The notes beneath the pieces are model-generated. The model ran no database searches. It was not told the origin of the DNA and saw nothing but the letters and a program-made list of their open reading frames with translations. From Portulaca oleracea (taxonomy: Eukaryota; Streptophyta; Magnoliopsida; Caryophyllales; Portulacaceae): DNA of 64,000 bases. Made by a program: the position numbers and the translations under genes. Positions within the stretch are counted from its first letter, which is position 1; each line of letters starts with the position of its first letter. This document shows, one piece after another, positions 33,478 through 45,624 of this stretch. The stretch is from contig CM055880.1 of the NCBI GenBank assembly GCA_029582165.1, forward strand, positions 3,906,001-3,970,000, read 5' to 3'.

Positions 33478-34744
33478 GCTTTGTCGAAGTTACAGTTCTA
33501 ACAGTAAGGATGTGGTTGATAGTACTTCTGAAAGATCTTTAAATGTAATGGATGTCTTCTTAGAAAGGTTGGATGAGTAGGCTCGTATGGCGGTCAAGGT
33601 CGTGAGTTTGTTGAAGATATTTTCCGACAATTATGAGACTGTGACTAAGGCCTTCTGAGATGATATGCTGGAGCAAAAGAAAAATCTTGTTAGATAACTG
33701 TTTTATTTTGTTTTGTTGTGTTCCTTTTGTTGCGCTTTGTGCTGCCCTTTTGTTTGTTGGACTCTTTGGCTTTATGTTGTTTGCGATCTTGTAGCATCTT
33801 TGATGCCTTCTTATCATCTTTTGGCAAGTAAATTATCAAAAAAAATAAAAAAATAAATGGGATAGTTAATACTTTAAATATGAAAATTATTTAAATATTT
33901 TCAATAAACGTTATGGGTAATTTAAAAAGTGGTAATTAGGGCCTATAAATTTGAAAGGCATAGGGATTGGTAAAAGTTAACTGAACTTTGCTGAAATTAC
34001 CGAAGCTTATTAAATTTATCAAAAAATTATAAAATATTATAAAAATGTACAAATTTAAATGTAAGGACTATTTGGGTAAATTTTAATACAATTTTTTGTG
34101 AATATTTTTTATGAGTTTGAAAAAAATATATTTAAAAAGTTTAAAATCACAAAAATAAAAAAAATACCAAGACAAAAAATGGAAAATCTACAAAATCAAA
34201 GATCAACTAAACCCGACACCGAGCAGCCTCCATATCGACCACCACCGGCCCAACCTACCATCGTCTGACCAACCTTACACAACCGCCAATCCCAAACGAC
34301 CACCACACCACTCGCATTCGAAACCGTTCAGATCATCAATATCTTTAATCATATCAAGAAAATCTTCAAAAAAACCTCCACCAAACCTTACCCTATACCT
34401 ATGTGATTAACTACTTTTCTACACTTTGAGTTTTTTTTTTTTGACAGATGGACTAATAACAGAAAATAAAAGAGTCATTAAGGAAAGGTTGGTTGTCTTG
34501 TCCTAATGGCAAGATCATATGCTTCCTTAATACTAGGTTTTTATGGAGTTAAGGAAAAACAACAATCGACGTAAAAAAACAACTTTCCATAATTCTAAAG
34601 GATATCCTAGTAGCCCCTTGACAACTGCAAACTTCATGCACCCTAGTCATTGTCTTTGTGACGTCGTTTTAGATGAACTTGAATAGCCGAGAGTAGGCCC
34701 CCTCATGCATTTTCCTCTTAATCCTTGCAAAACAGTTCCTAATA
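33478..34744. other. left flank of the CACTA element; possible old LINE-like insert
   Basis: A poly-T run at 34431-34442 reads as a poly-A tail on the minus strand, and the sequence upstream of it continues on the far side of the CACTA element (59672 onward). This suggests the CACTA landed in an older minus-strand retroposon. No diagnostic protein motif survives. 33838-33860 is A-rich, and 34200-34420 is a CCACC/ACC-rich stretch with no recognised function. Confidence 0.35.
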
Positions 34745-35020
34745 CACTAGTAGAATTGGGGTCATTATGCGTCTGTTTAAATGTCAGACGCCCAAACGTA
34801 GTTTTTTTAAAAATAATTTGTAAAGTGGCGTCTGATTTCTGGGCAAACAGACGCCAAAATATTTTTTTAAAAATATTTAGTCAAGTGGCGTCTGATTTCT
34901 GGGGAAGCAGACGCCAAAGTTGCAGCTGATTTCTCGACTGCTGTGAGGCTATTTTTTAATTTTTTATTTTAATTTTAAACCCGATTGGCGTCTGTTTGAC
35001 CTTGAAACAGACGCCAGTCT
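34745..35020. repeat. CACTA left terminus and subterminal hairpin cluster
   Basis: Four hairpins of the form GGCGTCTG...CAGACGCC occur at about 34769-34792, 34824-34854, 34884-34914 and 34985-35017. In En/Spm the subterminal repeats bind TNPA. The cluster sits just upstream of the TNP2 transcription unit. Confidence 0.85.
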
Positions 35021-35179
35021 GGGTAAAACTGTGGAGAAATTCTCTTGCTCGCCATTTGTGAACGGAAGAGAGAAAAATCGAGAGGTTGAAGAGAAGATCC
35101 AACGAAAGAGCATTTCAATTCACAAAAGTTAGGTAATTTTATTAATTATTGTTGTTTTTTAAATTATTAGGGTTATATT

Positions 35180-35690
35180 CTTTTGTAATTTTTATTATAA
35201 ATTTGTGATATATATATAACCGAAAAATATAATGAATATGAATTTGTGATATGAATTTTGGATGTTTTATATGTTTTAGAATGATGATTTTTATGAATTT
35301 TGGACATAAATATATGATATATATATGAATAACGAAAAAATATGGTGAATATGAATGTGTGATATGAATTTTGTATGTTTTGTATATTTAGGAGGTTTAT
35401 GGTATGAATTTTTTGATATAAATTTTTGTTATGAATAACGAAAATTACGGTGAAAAATAGGGTTTTGTGATATGAATTATGTATGTTTTTATGAATTTTT
35501 GATATAAATTTGCGATATGAATAACGAAAATAGTAGTGATCGAAATGGAATTTGTGATATGAATTTTGTATGTTTTGTATATATGTTTAGGAGGTATAGG
35601 GTTTATGAGTTTTTGATATAATTTTGTGATATGATCAATGAAAATTATGGTGAATATGAATTTACATTGTGATATGTATATTGTACTCGA
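35180..35690. repeat. degenerate tandem repeat in the TNP2 leader
   Basis: Roughly four units of 100-130 bp share GATATGAATTTTGTATGTTT, ATGAATAACGAAAA and GGTGAATATGAA. They lie between the subterminal cluster and the TNP2 start codon, probably in the 5' leader or an intron of the transposase transcript. Confidence 0.6.
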
Positions 35691-35996
35691 CTGGATGATT
35701 AAGCATGAGTAATTTAAATTCATGAACAGATTCACGTACATTATGGAAGGGCCTCCACATCGACGTTGGATGTACCAGAGGTTTGAACCGGGAAGGAGGG
35801 TTATCAGGGAAGAATGGGCCGCTGGGGTATATATGTTTGATCAATTTGCAAAGAGTAATTCGTATGAGTATCCGAGGACTGGAAAGTATCGGTGTCCATG
35901 TGTGAAGTGCAAGAATAAGTGCGGATTGACTCCCGATGAAGTTAAAACACATTTGTACAGGCGAGGGTTTATGGAACGATATTGGTGTTGGGTTAG

Positions 35997-37582
35997 TGTA
36001 GACACCAAAAATGGGTCGGGCAGATTTTTCAGTTTAACCAGGGGACAGAAATGAAGGCTCGTGCGGATTTGGGCCAAAATGGTTGGGCTGGCGCGGATTT
36101 ACAAAATTTGGGCCAAAATCAGCAAGGTTGGCGCGGATTCTATAGATGGGCCTAACAGTCGGGTTGGCGCGGATTTCTGGTATCTGGACCAAATTGGGAA
36201 GGTTGGTGCGGATTTTGTTTTTGGGCCATAATATAGAGATCGGCGCGGATTTATGCCCATCCCAGATTTTGAAGGTGGATCCACGCGGATCTTGAACTGG
36301 ATCCGGATCCAAATAGAACCCAAGAATCCGCGCAGGTCGAGATTGCGCGATTCTCGCGGTTTCTGGCGGTTACTTTGCAACAAGATAATCGATCAAAACC
36401 GCTTGCAATCACCGGGAGTGGCGCGGATTTCTGGGTCGAGGAATAACACGCTACCACCGCGCCTGGGTTATTAAAGGATCCGTGCGGATCCAATTTTAGG
36501 GGTTAGCAATTTTTGGATCCCGGTGGGAGTTTTCCAGGCGAACTCAAATTTTCTCCTAAAAAACTTGATTCCGGCGAAGGTTTGCGAAATTCGCGCGGAT
36601 TTCACCAGTTGGGCTTCTCGGCCACTTCAGGTCCACGCAGATTCCGGCCCACCCCAGACCACTTTGGTTCATCTGACCTGTACCAGACAAAATCCGCGTG
36701 GATTTTGGGTATTTTCATCTTTTCTCTTTTTTCTCGTTTCTTAGGCCATAACTGTAATAATGTAGTCGGTAGATCCCCGCCCGCTGTAATTTAGTTTTCT
36801 TTTCGTTTCTTTTGTTATTTCATCCATTATGTGAACCTTATTATTCCATCTCGAATGCATGCATATTTTTCTTAATTCGTGACAACTCTTCCTTTTTTTT
36901 TCTTTCTTAATATGTAAAACCTGACTTAGTAAAGGCCGCTTCGGCGGGCGGTGCAAGGGCATCCCCCTACACCGACTTCTTTACCCCCGAATCCGTTCTT
37001 TTGGTTCGAGACCGGAGTCATAAAATTTAGGTTTTGTTAATTTTACTTTTAAAATTAATCGACTCTCTTTTTTATTTTAGGTTTTTTTATTTTTTCTAAA
37101 AGTCGTAAAAGAGAAAAGAGGAACACCGACTAAAATGGACCCTAATCCGCGGATCCGAGTCTATTTGGGTCACTTTTTCTTCTCATTTTCTTTTATCTTT
37201 CGTTTTGTTAAAAAAAAACTTGTTTCGGCTAAGCGATTGCCGATCGCGGATCCTACTTTGGTTGGGCGCTTTCTTTTCTTTTTTCTTCTTTCTCTTTCTT
37301 TTGCCTCGATTTAATTAATTTTGGCGTAAAGGATCCAAATTCGCGGATCCTACCCGGTTTATTTTTTCCTTTTAGTTTTTTGGTCCGAATGGTCCCGAAT
37401 CCGCGTGGATCCGTGCACCATTTAGGCTGTGTTGGCTGCGATCCGCGATCCAGCCCAGTTCGCTTTTTTCTTTTACTTTTTTTCTTTTTGTCGAATTCAA
37501 AATAACCTCAAAAGCCAAAAATCTTAAATTGTCCCCTTTAAAAATAAGTAACCCTACGTCGAATCGACCTTCCGTGGGGACT
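35997..37582 (+). repeat. 5' LTR of the Tat element
   Basis: Matches the 3' LTR from TGTAGACACC through TCCGTGGGGACT. Identity is near complete at 35997-36325 and 36485-36940. It is broken by many 1-4 base losses at 36325-36480 and from about 37050 on. The true 3' boundary is uncertain: both copies agree only to 37582, and a CCCTACA at about 37601-37607 could be the canonical end. Confidence 0.85.
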
Positions 37583-38984
37583 GCGGCTCCGGGGTCATGG
37601 GCCCTACAAAGGGCGAATCTGACCGGGACTTATAAGAGGGTAAAACTTGAAAAGTCGGGTTTAGTTTTTTAAAAAAAGTTGTCACGTTTTTTTTAACTTT
37701 AGGCATTATTTGCATCTCACTGCCTTCCTTCGGGCACACAAGGTACCGCTTAGGAAAATCCTTATTTACCATTTCGGAAAAACATTAACCATTCAACTCG
37801 GTGGGTCCATTTAGACCTTCACCGAGCGGTGGTTGTTTTTCCTCGTACATACTCCTTAATCCACTTGATAAAAAGGAGCAACCCGGGGGTATTAACCTTC
37901 CATGCACCCCATGGAGGCCAAATACCCGGGACACGAGTTAGGAGCCGGTAGTGAATTGACCCTTAAGCTCTAAACGTAGGGCCTTGGTTAGGATTGAACT
38001 GCATTTGTATGCTATGTGTTTTTCCCTATCCTCGGACCTGAGACCATGCAATAGTGCTTAGAGGAAAAAGTTAAAAATGAAGTCTTCTTTCATCTTTTCT
38101 GTTCTGTGTGACGGACCTTGGTTTAGGCCCGACAAGAGCTGAGCCCGCAAACTGCGCAGATTCTGTTGAGCTCGCCATCGATGTGCCTAAATTGGGGAAG
38201 GTCGGTGTCTGGTCAGAATTTGGCCCACAAAGGACTCAGATCCAGGGAATCCGCGCGGCTTCCAGGGTGGGCCCGGGTCACAAGTGGTCCAAAATCTTAC
38301 GGTTTGTTTTTTTGTAACCGTTCGTGCCCTGTAGGCTGAGCCCGTAAATCCGCGGATTTCTGTGGGCTCACATCATCAGCCCGAATCAAATATCTGTGTG
38401 TTAGATGTTGGTTGTCGTTTTTTTTTCTTTCTTGTTTTGTGTTTGGCTGGGATCTGGGCTTGGCAGTAATTTTGAGCCCGGGAAATCCGCGCGGGCCTCA
38501 CTGGGGGCAAGCCCAAGGGATCCGCGCGGACTCCTGGGAGCTCGGTGGCTGTCAGACCCAGATCGGGGTCGTTTTGGGTCTTCGTTTGTGTTTTTCTTTC
38601 CTTTTTACATAGAATCTTGGTGTTTCGAGTCCGAAATACATTTGGGCTGTCTAAAGTCGTTGGGCCTCATGAGATCCATGCCGATTTTGTGAGCGGGCCT
38701 ACCCTTTGTGTGGTCCAAATGGGTTTCTAGTTAGTCTAGTCCGCTAGATTAATATGTTTAACCCTTATGAGAGGCCTGAGTTCTTTCTGGATTCGGTCCG
38801 ATAAGGTTTAAACATGTTATTTCGAGCCTGAGTCGATTCTCGCATAAGAGTTTTATTTGGGCTTCGCATATAGTCTTGAGCCTTAGTTCGATTATTCGGA
38901 GTTCAAATAGAATTCATCATCCATTGCATGTTGTGTCTTTAGGAGGGCGTTGAGCTGAGTCTTTGAATTCCTCCACCTTTTCAG
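37583..38984 (+). other. retroelement leader between 5' LTR and gag
   Basis: Non-coding, about 1.4 kb. Contains several ATCCGCGCGG motif copies (about 38248, 38350, 38485 and 38520). A TTTTCAG at about 38978-38984, just before the first gag-like codons, could be a splice acceptor; Tat elements are known to have introns near gag. No clear tRNA primer site was found directly after the LTR. Confidence 0.5.
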
Positions 38985-40330
38985 GACAAGATAGGTTGGT
39001 TTCGGGTTTATCAACGGGATGAAACCGGGCGTTTGGAAACTTTCGATATTCATTACGACAGTAACGAAGACCGGGTATCATCCGAGGTAACCAATCCAGA
39101 GGCGACTGACGAAGGAACATCTGAGGGAGTAGTTGAGAGTTTAGTGATTGATCCATCTGAAACCATGTCAAACCCAAATGATGACGGCAATGGGTCAACC
39201 ACACGTTGATGCCGGGAGGAAGTCGCTCCACCACCACCACCACCCAACATCGACTTGGAGCAATTAACCAATGTGATTCTAAACATGCAAGTTTCGATGA
39301 ACGCCACCGGAGGCGCAGAACTGCAGAATCGACGTTATCCATGCCATGGAGGAGGCAAAGAACTCAATGTGAAGAATCCTCCCATGAGGTTGATCAACTG
39401 GCAGGAGAAGGATGGATCACCACGGTCTCAAATTCGAGACTAGATCGCATCGAGCGATGTTGAAGGAATCTACTTGCTCAACAACCAATTTATGGATGAT
39501 GTCGCTTTACACCTGCCTCTGGGAAGGCTTCCCTAAGTTCAACATGCCGACATTAAGTTCCACTGTTGAGAGCCCTCATCGCATGTAAGGAACTTTCTAG
39601 GGCGATGACGCTAAAGGGTAGAGGAAGACATCTATCACATTATTTTTCCTGGACTTTGGGACCTGATGTTATGAAATGGTACAACACTCTCACCAAACCA
39701 AGACTACACAATGGAGTTTGCTTTGCAAGGAGTTCTTACACCAAGATTCTACAATGTAGACATGCCACCACTTTAAGGGACATGGAATTAGTGAAGCAAG
39801 AGGAGAAAGAATCTTTCTCTCGACTACTTTGCTCGGTGGAGATCAAAGGCCGCTCAAATGGTGGACCGACCATCCAAGAGCACCAAGTAGACATGCTTAT
39901 TAGAAGTCTACAACCGCCATACAACGCTCATTTGAGGTTTCAACCCCTTAAAGATTTCGCTACATTAAGACTGGCTGGGACTAAAATAGAAAGTGAGTTT
40001 GCTAAGGGAGTTGCAATCAAATGGAAGAACACCTATACTAACAGAAGTCACCGCCCATCCGCATCCAACAACAAGGGGAACGAGGTGAATGCCCTACAAC
40101 GCTACAATCGAATACACCCTATAGACACTACGACGCTCAAGCTTTAGAGCGTCTCTTAAGCAAGGAATGATTACTCTTCGACTTAAGGCCGTAACCAAAA
40201 AGCCACCACGAATTGGGACGCCGGCAAGTTCTGCAAGTACCATAGGGCTCGAGGGCACGATACCGAACAGTGCTTTACTTTGAAGAACAGAATGGAGGAG
40301 ATGTTTAGGTCCAAACAACTACCCTTACCG
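38985..40330 (+). pseudogene. retroelement gag (capsid and zinc knuckle), frameshifted
   Basis: Begins DKIGWFRVYQRDETGR, followed by a Pro run and NIDLEQLTNVILNM. The capsid-like core (about 39566-40145) includes LGPDVMKWYNTLTKP, ELVKQEEKESFSRLL and DMLIRSLQPPYNAHL, the retrotrans_gag pattern. A variant zinc knuckle, CKYHRARGHDTEQC, is at 40232-40273. At least three frame changes and stops separate these blocks. Confidence 0.8.
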
Positions 40331-41290
40331 AAGGCAGCACAAAAACCTAGCAACACAAACAATCCGCTAGGTTCACTGCATATACATGTCGTGTTTGAGG
40401 AATGCGAATGGGATCCCTCGGATTTCATTACTGATGCAAAGAAGTCAACTTACATCGTGCATTACTTCACGGAGGGCCATGAGGTCAACAGTTTATGGGC
40501 TAGTGACGAGGAAGATGTCTATGGTGAGCCTCATGCTGAGAAGGCCACGAACGACTTTTGGGATTCTGATGGAGACGAGGACTTTTGGGGAACAGCAAAG
40601 TCTGGAGAGGTCAAAACTCCGGATGTTACTTTCCTAACAAGGTCAGGGCGCCATAATCATCAAGGAGGCCCTTCCCAAGTCCAACCTCAAGACAAGGGGA
40701 AGGAGAAGGTAGGAGAGGTGGTGATCCTGCTCCGAGGAGGATTTGATGTTAAAGCGGTTGAAGAGATTGAAGATGGATGTTACGGTATGGCAATTGTTGG
40801 CGACTTCACAAAGCAGGCAAGCCCTGATCGAGGCTTTGAGCAAGTTGGAAGTATCACCCGAAACTACGCCCGAAGAAATAGTATCTTTTGTCACATCTGG
40901 CAAGAATACCATAACTTTTGGTGATGAGGATTTGCCTAAGGAAGGTCCTGCACACAACAAGGCCTTATACTTGGATGGGTTGTGCCGATGGGTGATACCC
41001 TGAGTATTGGTGGACAACGGATCTGCGGTGAACATCTCATCCATGGAGGGGCGCACGTAAGTCGATTCAATCCCATCAGCTTACCCAGCAGGCCATTCAA
41101 CTTAGGGCCTACGACAACACTCCTAGACGAATTTTGGGTTCAATTCTGTTACCGATTACTATGGATGCAATTGCCAACAATGTTGAGTTTCTAGTGTTGG
41201 ATATTCCGGCATCATTTAACCTTTTGTTAGGACGCCCTTGGTTGCATGCACAACAAGCGGTGTCATCTACTCTACATCAGAAGGTGAAGA
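40331..41290 (+). pseudogene. retroelement aspartic protease region, frameshifted
   Basis: A linker rich in acidic residues leads to LVDNGSAVNI at about 41004-41036, the aspartic protease active-site segment. It ends with LVLDIPASFNLLLGRPWLH at about 41191-41247, the C-terminal ILGRP-type motif. The two halves lie in different frames because of a frameshift around 41050-41130, and another lies near 40740. Confidence 0.75.
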
Positions 41291-42217
41291 TGATGGTTAA
41301 GGGACAGGTGGTAACAGTCAAAGGGGAGGAGTTAGCAGCTGTGATTACTTCAAAGAAACCTATAATCGAGATAGAACACAACTCCAAGGACGAAGAGTTT
41401 CACCATTTCGATATCGTAGCTACCTTGGAGAAGGAAGAAACACCTTTTGACTTCGATCCTTATTCCAACAGGAAGGTGAACGCAATTTTGAAGCGACATG
41501 GATACTTTCCCGGGTTACCTTTGGGAAGAAGAGCTCAAGGGCCTACATCTTTTCCCTTGACTCACGGAGGGAGCTACCACTTTGGTTTAGGCTACATTCC
41601 AACAGAGGAAGAGAGGAGATTAGCTAAGAAGGTTAGGGGAATTAGGAGAGGTGAGCCAATACCGCTTTATAGCATAAAGCCGTATCCACTCACGCTTAAT
41701 GGCCAGTTCATGAGGGAAGGAGATCCTTTCCCTTACTTTGGTTTTCCGGAGCCCTACTATTTGAAGAGCAAGGGCATCTTAGTTCCAGGTTTAGAGATCT
41801 TCAACGACTGCATGCTACTCGAAGAGGAATTGTTCACACCGGCAAGGGAGAACAGGACCCCACTAGAATGGACTCATCTAGCAGGGAGTAACATCTTTGG
41901 AATGTTGTTTGGTCAAGAGGCACAGAGAGAGGAGAAACCTGTGGAGGCGCTTTCCTTGGCCCTATCAAGCATGGATTTCGATCCTACTAAGCTCATCGCT
42001 ACATGGGGTCAGGAAACCAAGCAAGTTACCTGGGTGTCGGCCAAAGGAGATAAGGAGTTTGTATTAGCTTTAGGAGAATCAGTGCTCGGGTCAGAGTATA
42101 GCGTCAATCCTGTTGTTGTTCCATTTTCTGAGTCTGTCTTAGAGTCAGTCTGTTGCATCTACTTCTGGGGGGTCTGTTGAGTCACCTATTGATGTTCTTG
42201 TTTCTGAATTCAATGAA
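41291..42217 (+). other. linker with G-patch-like motif between protease and RT
   Basis: Continues in frame from the protease C-terminus. GYFPGLPLGRRAQGPTSF and FGLGYIPTEEE (about 41500-41610) resemble the Gly-rich G-patch found in several Tat-lineage polyproteins. The rest is a poorly conserved linker ending at a TGA at 42178-42180. Confidence 0.55.
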
Positions 42218-43296
42218 ATGAACTCGTTTGCTTATGACTCTTCTTATCCCTCACCCCTGAACTGCTTTGTCTCTAATGAAAATAATCAAGATGCTGTAAA
42301 CGAATCAGAAATTCCTAAAGATTTTTTTAAAGCCGTAGAGGAACATGAAAATCAAATTTCCGTAATTGAAGAAACTATAGAAGTAAATCTAGGTACACCT
42401 GAAGAGCCTAAATCAACCAAAATTGGGAAGTTTTTAACCATCAGAGAGCAAGAGCACTTTACTGTTCTCTTACGAGAATTTGTGGATGTCTTTGCCTGGT
42501 CATATCAAGATATGCCAGGTATAGACCGAGAAATAGCTGAACACAGAATTCCGCTTTACCCTGACGCTAAACCGGTTAAACAGAAGCTTAGGCGGATGAA
42601 ACCGGAATAGGCGTTGAAGATTAAAGAGGAAGTTGAGAAGCAGTTGAAGGTAGGCTTCATTAGGGTGTCAGAATATCCACACTGGATAGCTAATGTAGTC
42701 CCGGTTCCAAAGAAAGATGGGAGAGTTCGGATGTGTGTAGATTTTAGAGATTTAAACAAGGCAAGTCCGAAGGATGACTTTCCTTTACCTCATATCGATG
42801 TTTTGGTAGACAACACCTGTGGACATGCCCTTCTTTCATTTATGGATGGGTATTCAGGTTACAATCAGGTAAAGATGGCTGAAGAGGATATGGAGAAGAC
42901 GACGTTCATCACACATTGGGGCACATTCTGTTATGTAGTGATGCCATTCGGGTTGAAAAATGCAGGGGCGACCTATCAGAGGACAGCCACCACATTATTG
43001 CATGATATGATGCATAAAGAGGCAGAGGTTTACGTAGACGACATGATCATCAAGTCCGTTAACCGTGACACACACTTGGATAGCCTTAGAAGATTCTTCC
43101 ATAGGCTGCGGAAATACGGAATGAGGTTAAACCCTCAGAAGTGTGCTTTTGGAGTGACGTCAGGCAGGTTATTGGGTTTTGTAGTGAGCTCTAGGGGAAT
43201 CGAGGTTGATCCAGCAAAGATCAAGGCGATACAGGAAATGCCACCGCCTAAGACAGAGAAGGAGATAAGGGGTTCCTCGGACGATTGCAGTACATA
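42218..43296 (+). pseudogene. retroelement reverse transcriptase, interrupted by one TAG
   Basis: The RT domain runs from FVDVFAWSYQDMPGID through WIANVVPVPKKDGRVRMCVD, FMDGYSGYNQVKM, MPFGLKNAGATYQR and the catalytic YVDDMIIKS (YVDD at 43031-43042) to LLGFVVSSRGIEVD. A single in-frame TAG at 42608-42610 (after RRMKPE) interrupts it where relatives have Trp, fitting a TGG to TAG transition. A frameshift near 43275 separates it from RNase H. Confidence 0.92.
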
Positions 43297-43788
43297 AGCC
43301 GGTTCATTTCGAAATTAACCATGATTTGTGACCCTATATTTAAGAAGTTGAGGAAAGGGGTCAAATCTGAGTGGGATGAAAAATGTCAAGCAGCTTTTGA
43401 CAAAATTAAAGAATACTTGGCTAATCCGCCTGTTTTAGTTCCACCAGTACCTGAAAAGCCTTTATTGTTGTACCTAACAATCACGGAGTCAGCAATGGGG
43501 GCTATGCTAGCTCAAAGATACGATGGCGAAGAGCGAGCAATTTACTACTTAAGCAAGAAATTCTTGGAATATGAGACCCGGTACTCCAACATTGAAAGAT
43601 TGTCCCTTGCCTTAGTTTGGGCAACGAGGAAATTACGTCACTACATGCTTGCGCATACCGTGCATGTGACCGCATTCATGAATCCTCTCAAGTACCTGAT
43701 GGAACAGCCACTGGTCAATAGTAGAGTAGCTCGGTGGATGGTTATGTTATCGGAGTTCGACTTACAATTTGTTCCACAAAAGCCATAA
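43285..43788 (+). pseudogene. retroelement RNase H (first, gypsy type)
   Basis: Follows RT with YISRFISKLTMICDPIFKKL, then ESAMGAMLAQRYDGEERAIY, YSNIERLSLALVWATRKLR and FMNPLKYLMEQP. This is the usual RNase H region fused to gypsy RT. In Tat elements this domain is degenerate and complemented by a second RNase H. A stop ends it at 43786-43788. Confidence 0.88.
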
Positions 43789-45244
43789 AAGGAAGAGTAG
43801 TCGCGATTTTTGTGATTTACCTGTTGAGGAGGCTAGTGAAGAAAAGTTAGATTTTCCCGATGAAGAAGTATTTCAAACACAGAAAGAAACATGGGAAATG
43901 TATTTTGATGGAGCTTCCAACCAAAGTGGATTCGGTGTAGGAATCATTTTGATTTCACCCGAAGGAGCCCATACTCCTATTTCCGTGAAGTTAGATTTTG
44001 AGGCGACAAATAATGTAGCTGAATATGAGGCATGTATCATTGGTATGCAGGCTGCCGTGGAAATGGACATAAAGTGCATAAGGATATTTGGTGATTCGAG
44101 CCTTATAATAAATCAAGTGTGCAATAAGTGGAGGGTGAAGAATGAAGCTTTGGCACCTTACCAAGCTTACGTAAGGGATTTGGCAGAACACTTTGATCAA
44201 GTAGTGTTCACCTATTTACCTCGGGAGCATAATGAGTTAGCTGATGCATTAGCAAAGCTGTCATCCTTGCTAAATATCCCGAGAGGAGTTGTGTCTATGC
44301 CAATATGCATAGAGAAAAGAAGTCAACCAGCTTATGTTTATTCCTTGGAAGTTTGTGAGATAGACCCGACTTGTTGGTATTATGACATCTACCAATACAT
44401 CACCAAAGGGGTTTACCCTGAGGATTCTACCACAAGATCACAAAGAGCAATCAGACTCTTAGCGTCGCATTATTGTTTGATTCAGGATCAGTTGTACAAA
44501 AAGACGGACATGGGTATCAATTTGCTTTGTTTGGGACAGAACGAAGCTCAGAACTTGATGAAGGAAGTTCATGGGGGAGAATGTGGCCCGCATATGAATA
44601 GACGGATGTTGTCCAAGAAGGTTCAAAGGATGGGGTATTACTGGTCAACTATGGAAGCTGACTGTCACGACTATGTAAAACGGTGCTACAAGTGTCAAAT
44701 CTATGCGAACTTGCAACACCAACCCCCGTCATTTTTGACCACGTTAACCTCGCCATGGCCATTTTCAGTTTGGGGCATTGATATCATAGGGAAGGTGACT
44801 CCTAAAGGAACGGGAGGGCACGAATATGTGCTTGTAGCCATTGACTACTTCACAAAATGGGTGGAAGCGGCATCCTATGCAAAGTTGACTTCTAAGCACG
44901 TAGCCAAATTCATACTTAGAAACATAATATGCCGTTATGGGGTTCCACACGAATTGATAAGTGATAATGGGGTTCACTTCAAGAAAGAGACGGCGGAATT
45001 GTTAGCGAAATACAAGATCCAACATCATAGATCTTCGGTATATCGACCTCAGACCAATGGAGCGGTTGAGGCGGCTAACAAAAATCTCACTAGGATAGTA
45101 GAGAAAATGGCTTCTTCTTATAGGGATTGGCCTGATAAACTACCTTTTGCCTTATGGGGTTATAGAACTGAACTTCTATTCGTACATCCACCGGAGCAAC
45201 TCCTTACTCCTTGGTATACGGAATGGAAGCGGTATTGCCAGTAG
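43769..45244 (+). pseudogene. archaeal-type RNase H plus integrase of the Tat element
   Basis: The first part is the second RNase H: MYFDGASNQSG, NNVAEYEACIIG, IFGDSSLIINQV and HNELADALAKLS give the D-E-D-D residues. The integrase follows: the HHCC finger (HGGECGPHMNRRM to CYKCQ), then the core with GIDIIGK, LISDNGVHF and NGAVEAANK supplying D, D and E. The frame is lost near 45170 (GYRTE), so the C-terminus is in another frame. Confidence 0.92.
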
Positions 45245-45624
45245 AGGTAGCAATACCGTCATTACGGATTATAGCAGAGAGTCAGATTCCGGAAGCGGAA
45301 TGGGCTAAGGCTAGGTATGAAGAGCTAGTCAACATCGATGAAAGGAGACTCAGAGCCATGCACAATGTCCAGATATACCAGAATCGTGTGTCCAGGGCAT
45401 TTAATAGGAAGGTCAAACTAAAGGACCTTGGAGAGGGTGACATGGTTTTGAAGGAGATACGGGCACCTATTCAGGACCCAAGAGGGAAGTTTAGGCCCAA
45501 TTGGATGGGACCTTACATCATAAAGGAAATTCTTCCCGGAGGGGCGGTAAGATTAGTAGATCTGGAAGGAGAAGAATGTGTTCAGCTGACGAACTTAGAT
45601 CAACTTAAGAAGTTTTATGCATAA
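45211..45624 (+). pseudogene. integrase C-terminal part of the Tat element
   Basis: Resumes in a shifted frame with YGMEAVLPVEVAIPSLRI, then RRLRAMHNVQIYQNRVSRAF and a chromatin-binding-like end GKFRPNWMGPYIIKEILPGG. It ends with the TAA at 45622-45624, the end of pol. Confidence 0.9.

Noticed and set aside
33248..33580. 110-residue plus-strand frame near 33.3 kb
   Set aside because: It runs through the MITE at 33197-33477, and its peptide is a translation of the TTCGGACGAA-type repeat.
34745..35020. The GGCGTCTG...CAGACGCC repeats as a CRISPR-like array
   Set aside because: Units are inverted pairs, not direct repeats with unique spacers, and lie at the ends of a plant CACTA transposon.
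36034..36794. Several overlapping open frames of 73-110 residues in the 5' LTR (and the same at 49645-50593)
   Set aside because: They fall within the LTR, occur on both strands and are copied in both LTRs. They reflect base composition and the repeated GCGCGGAT motif, not genes.
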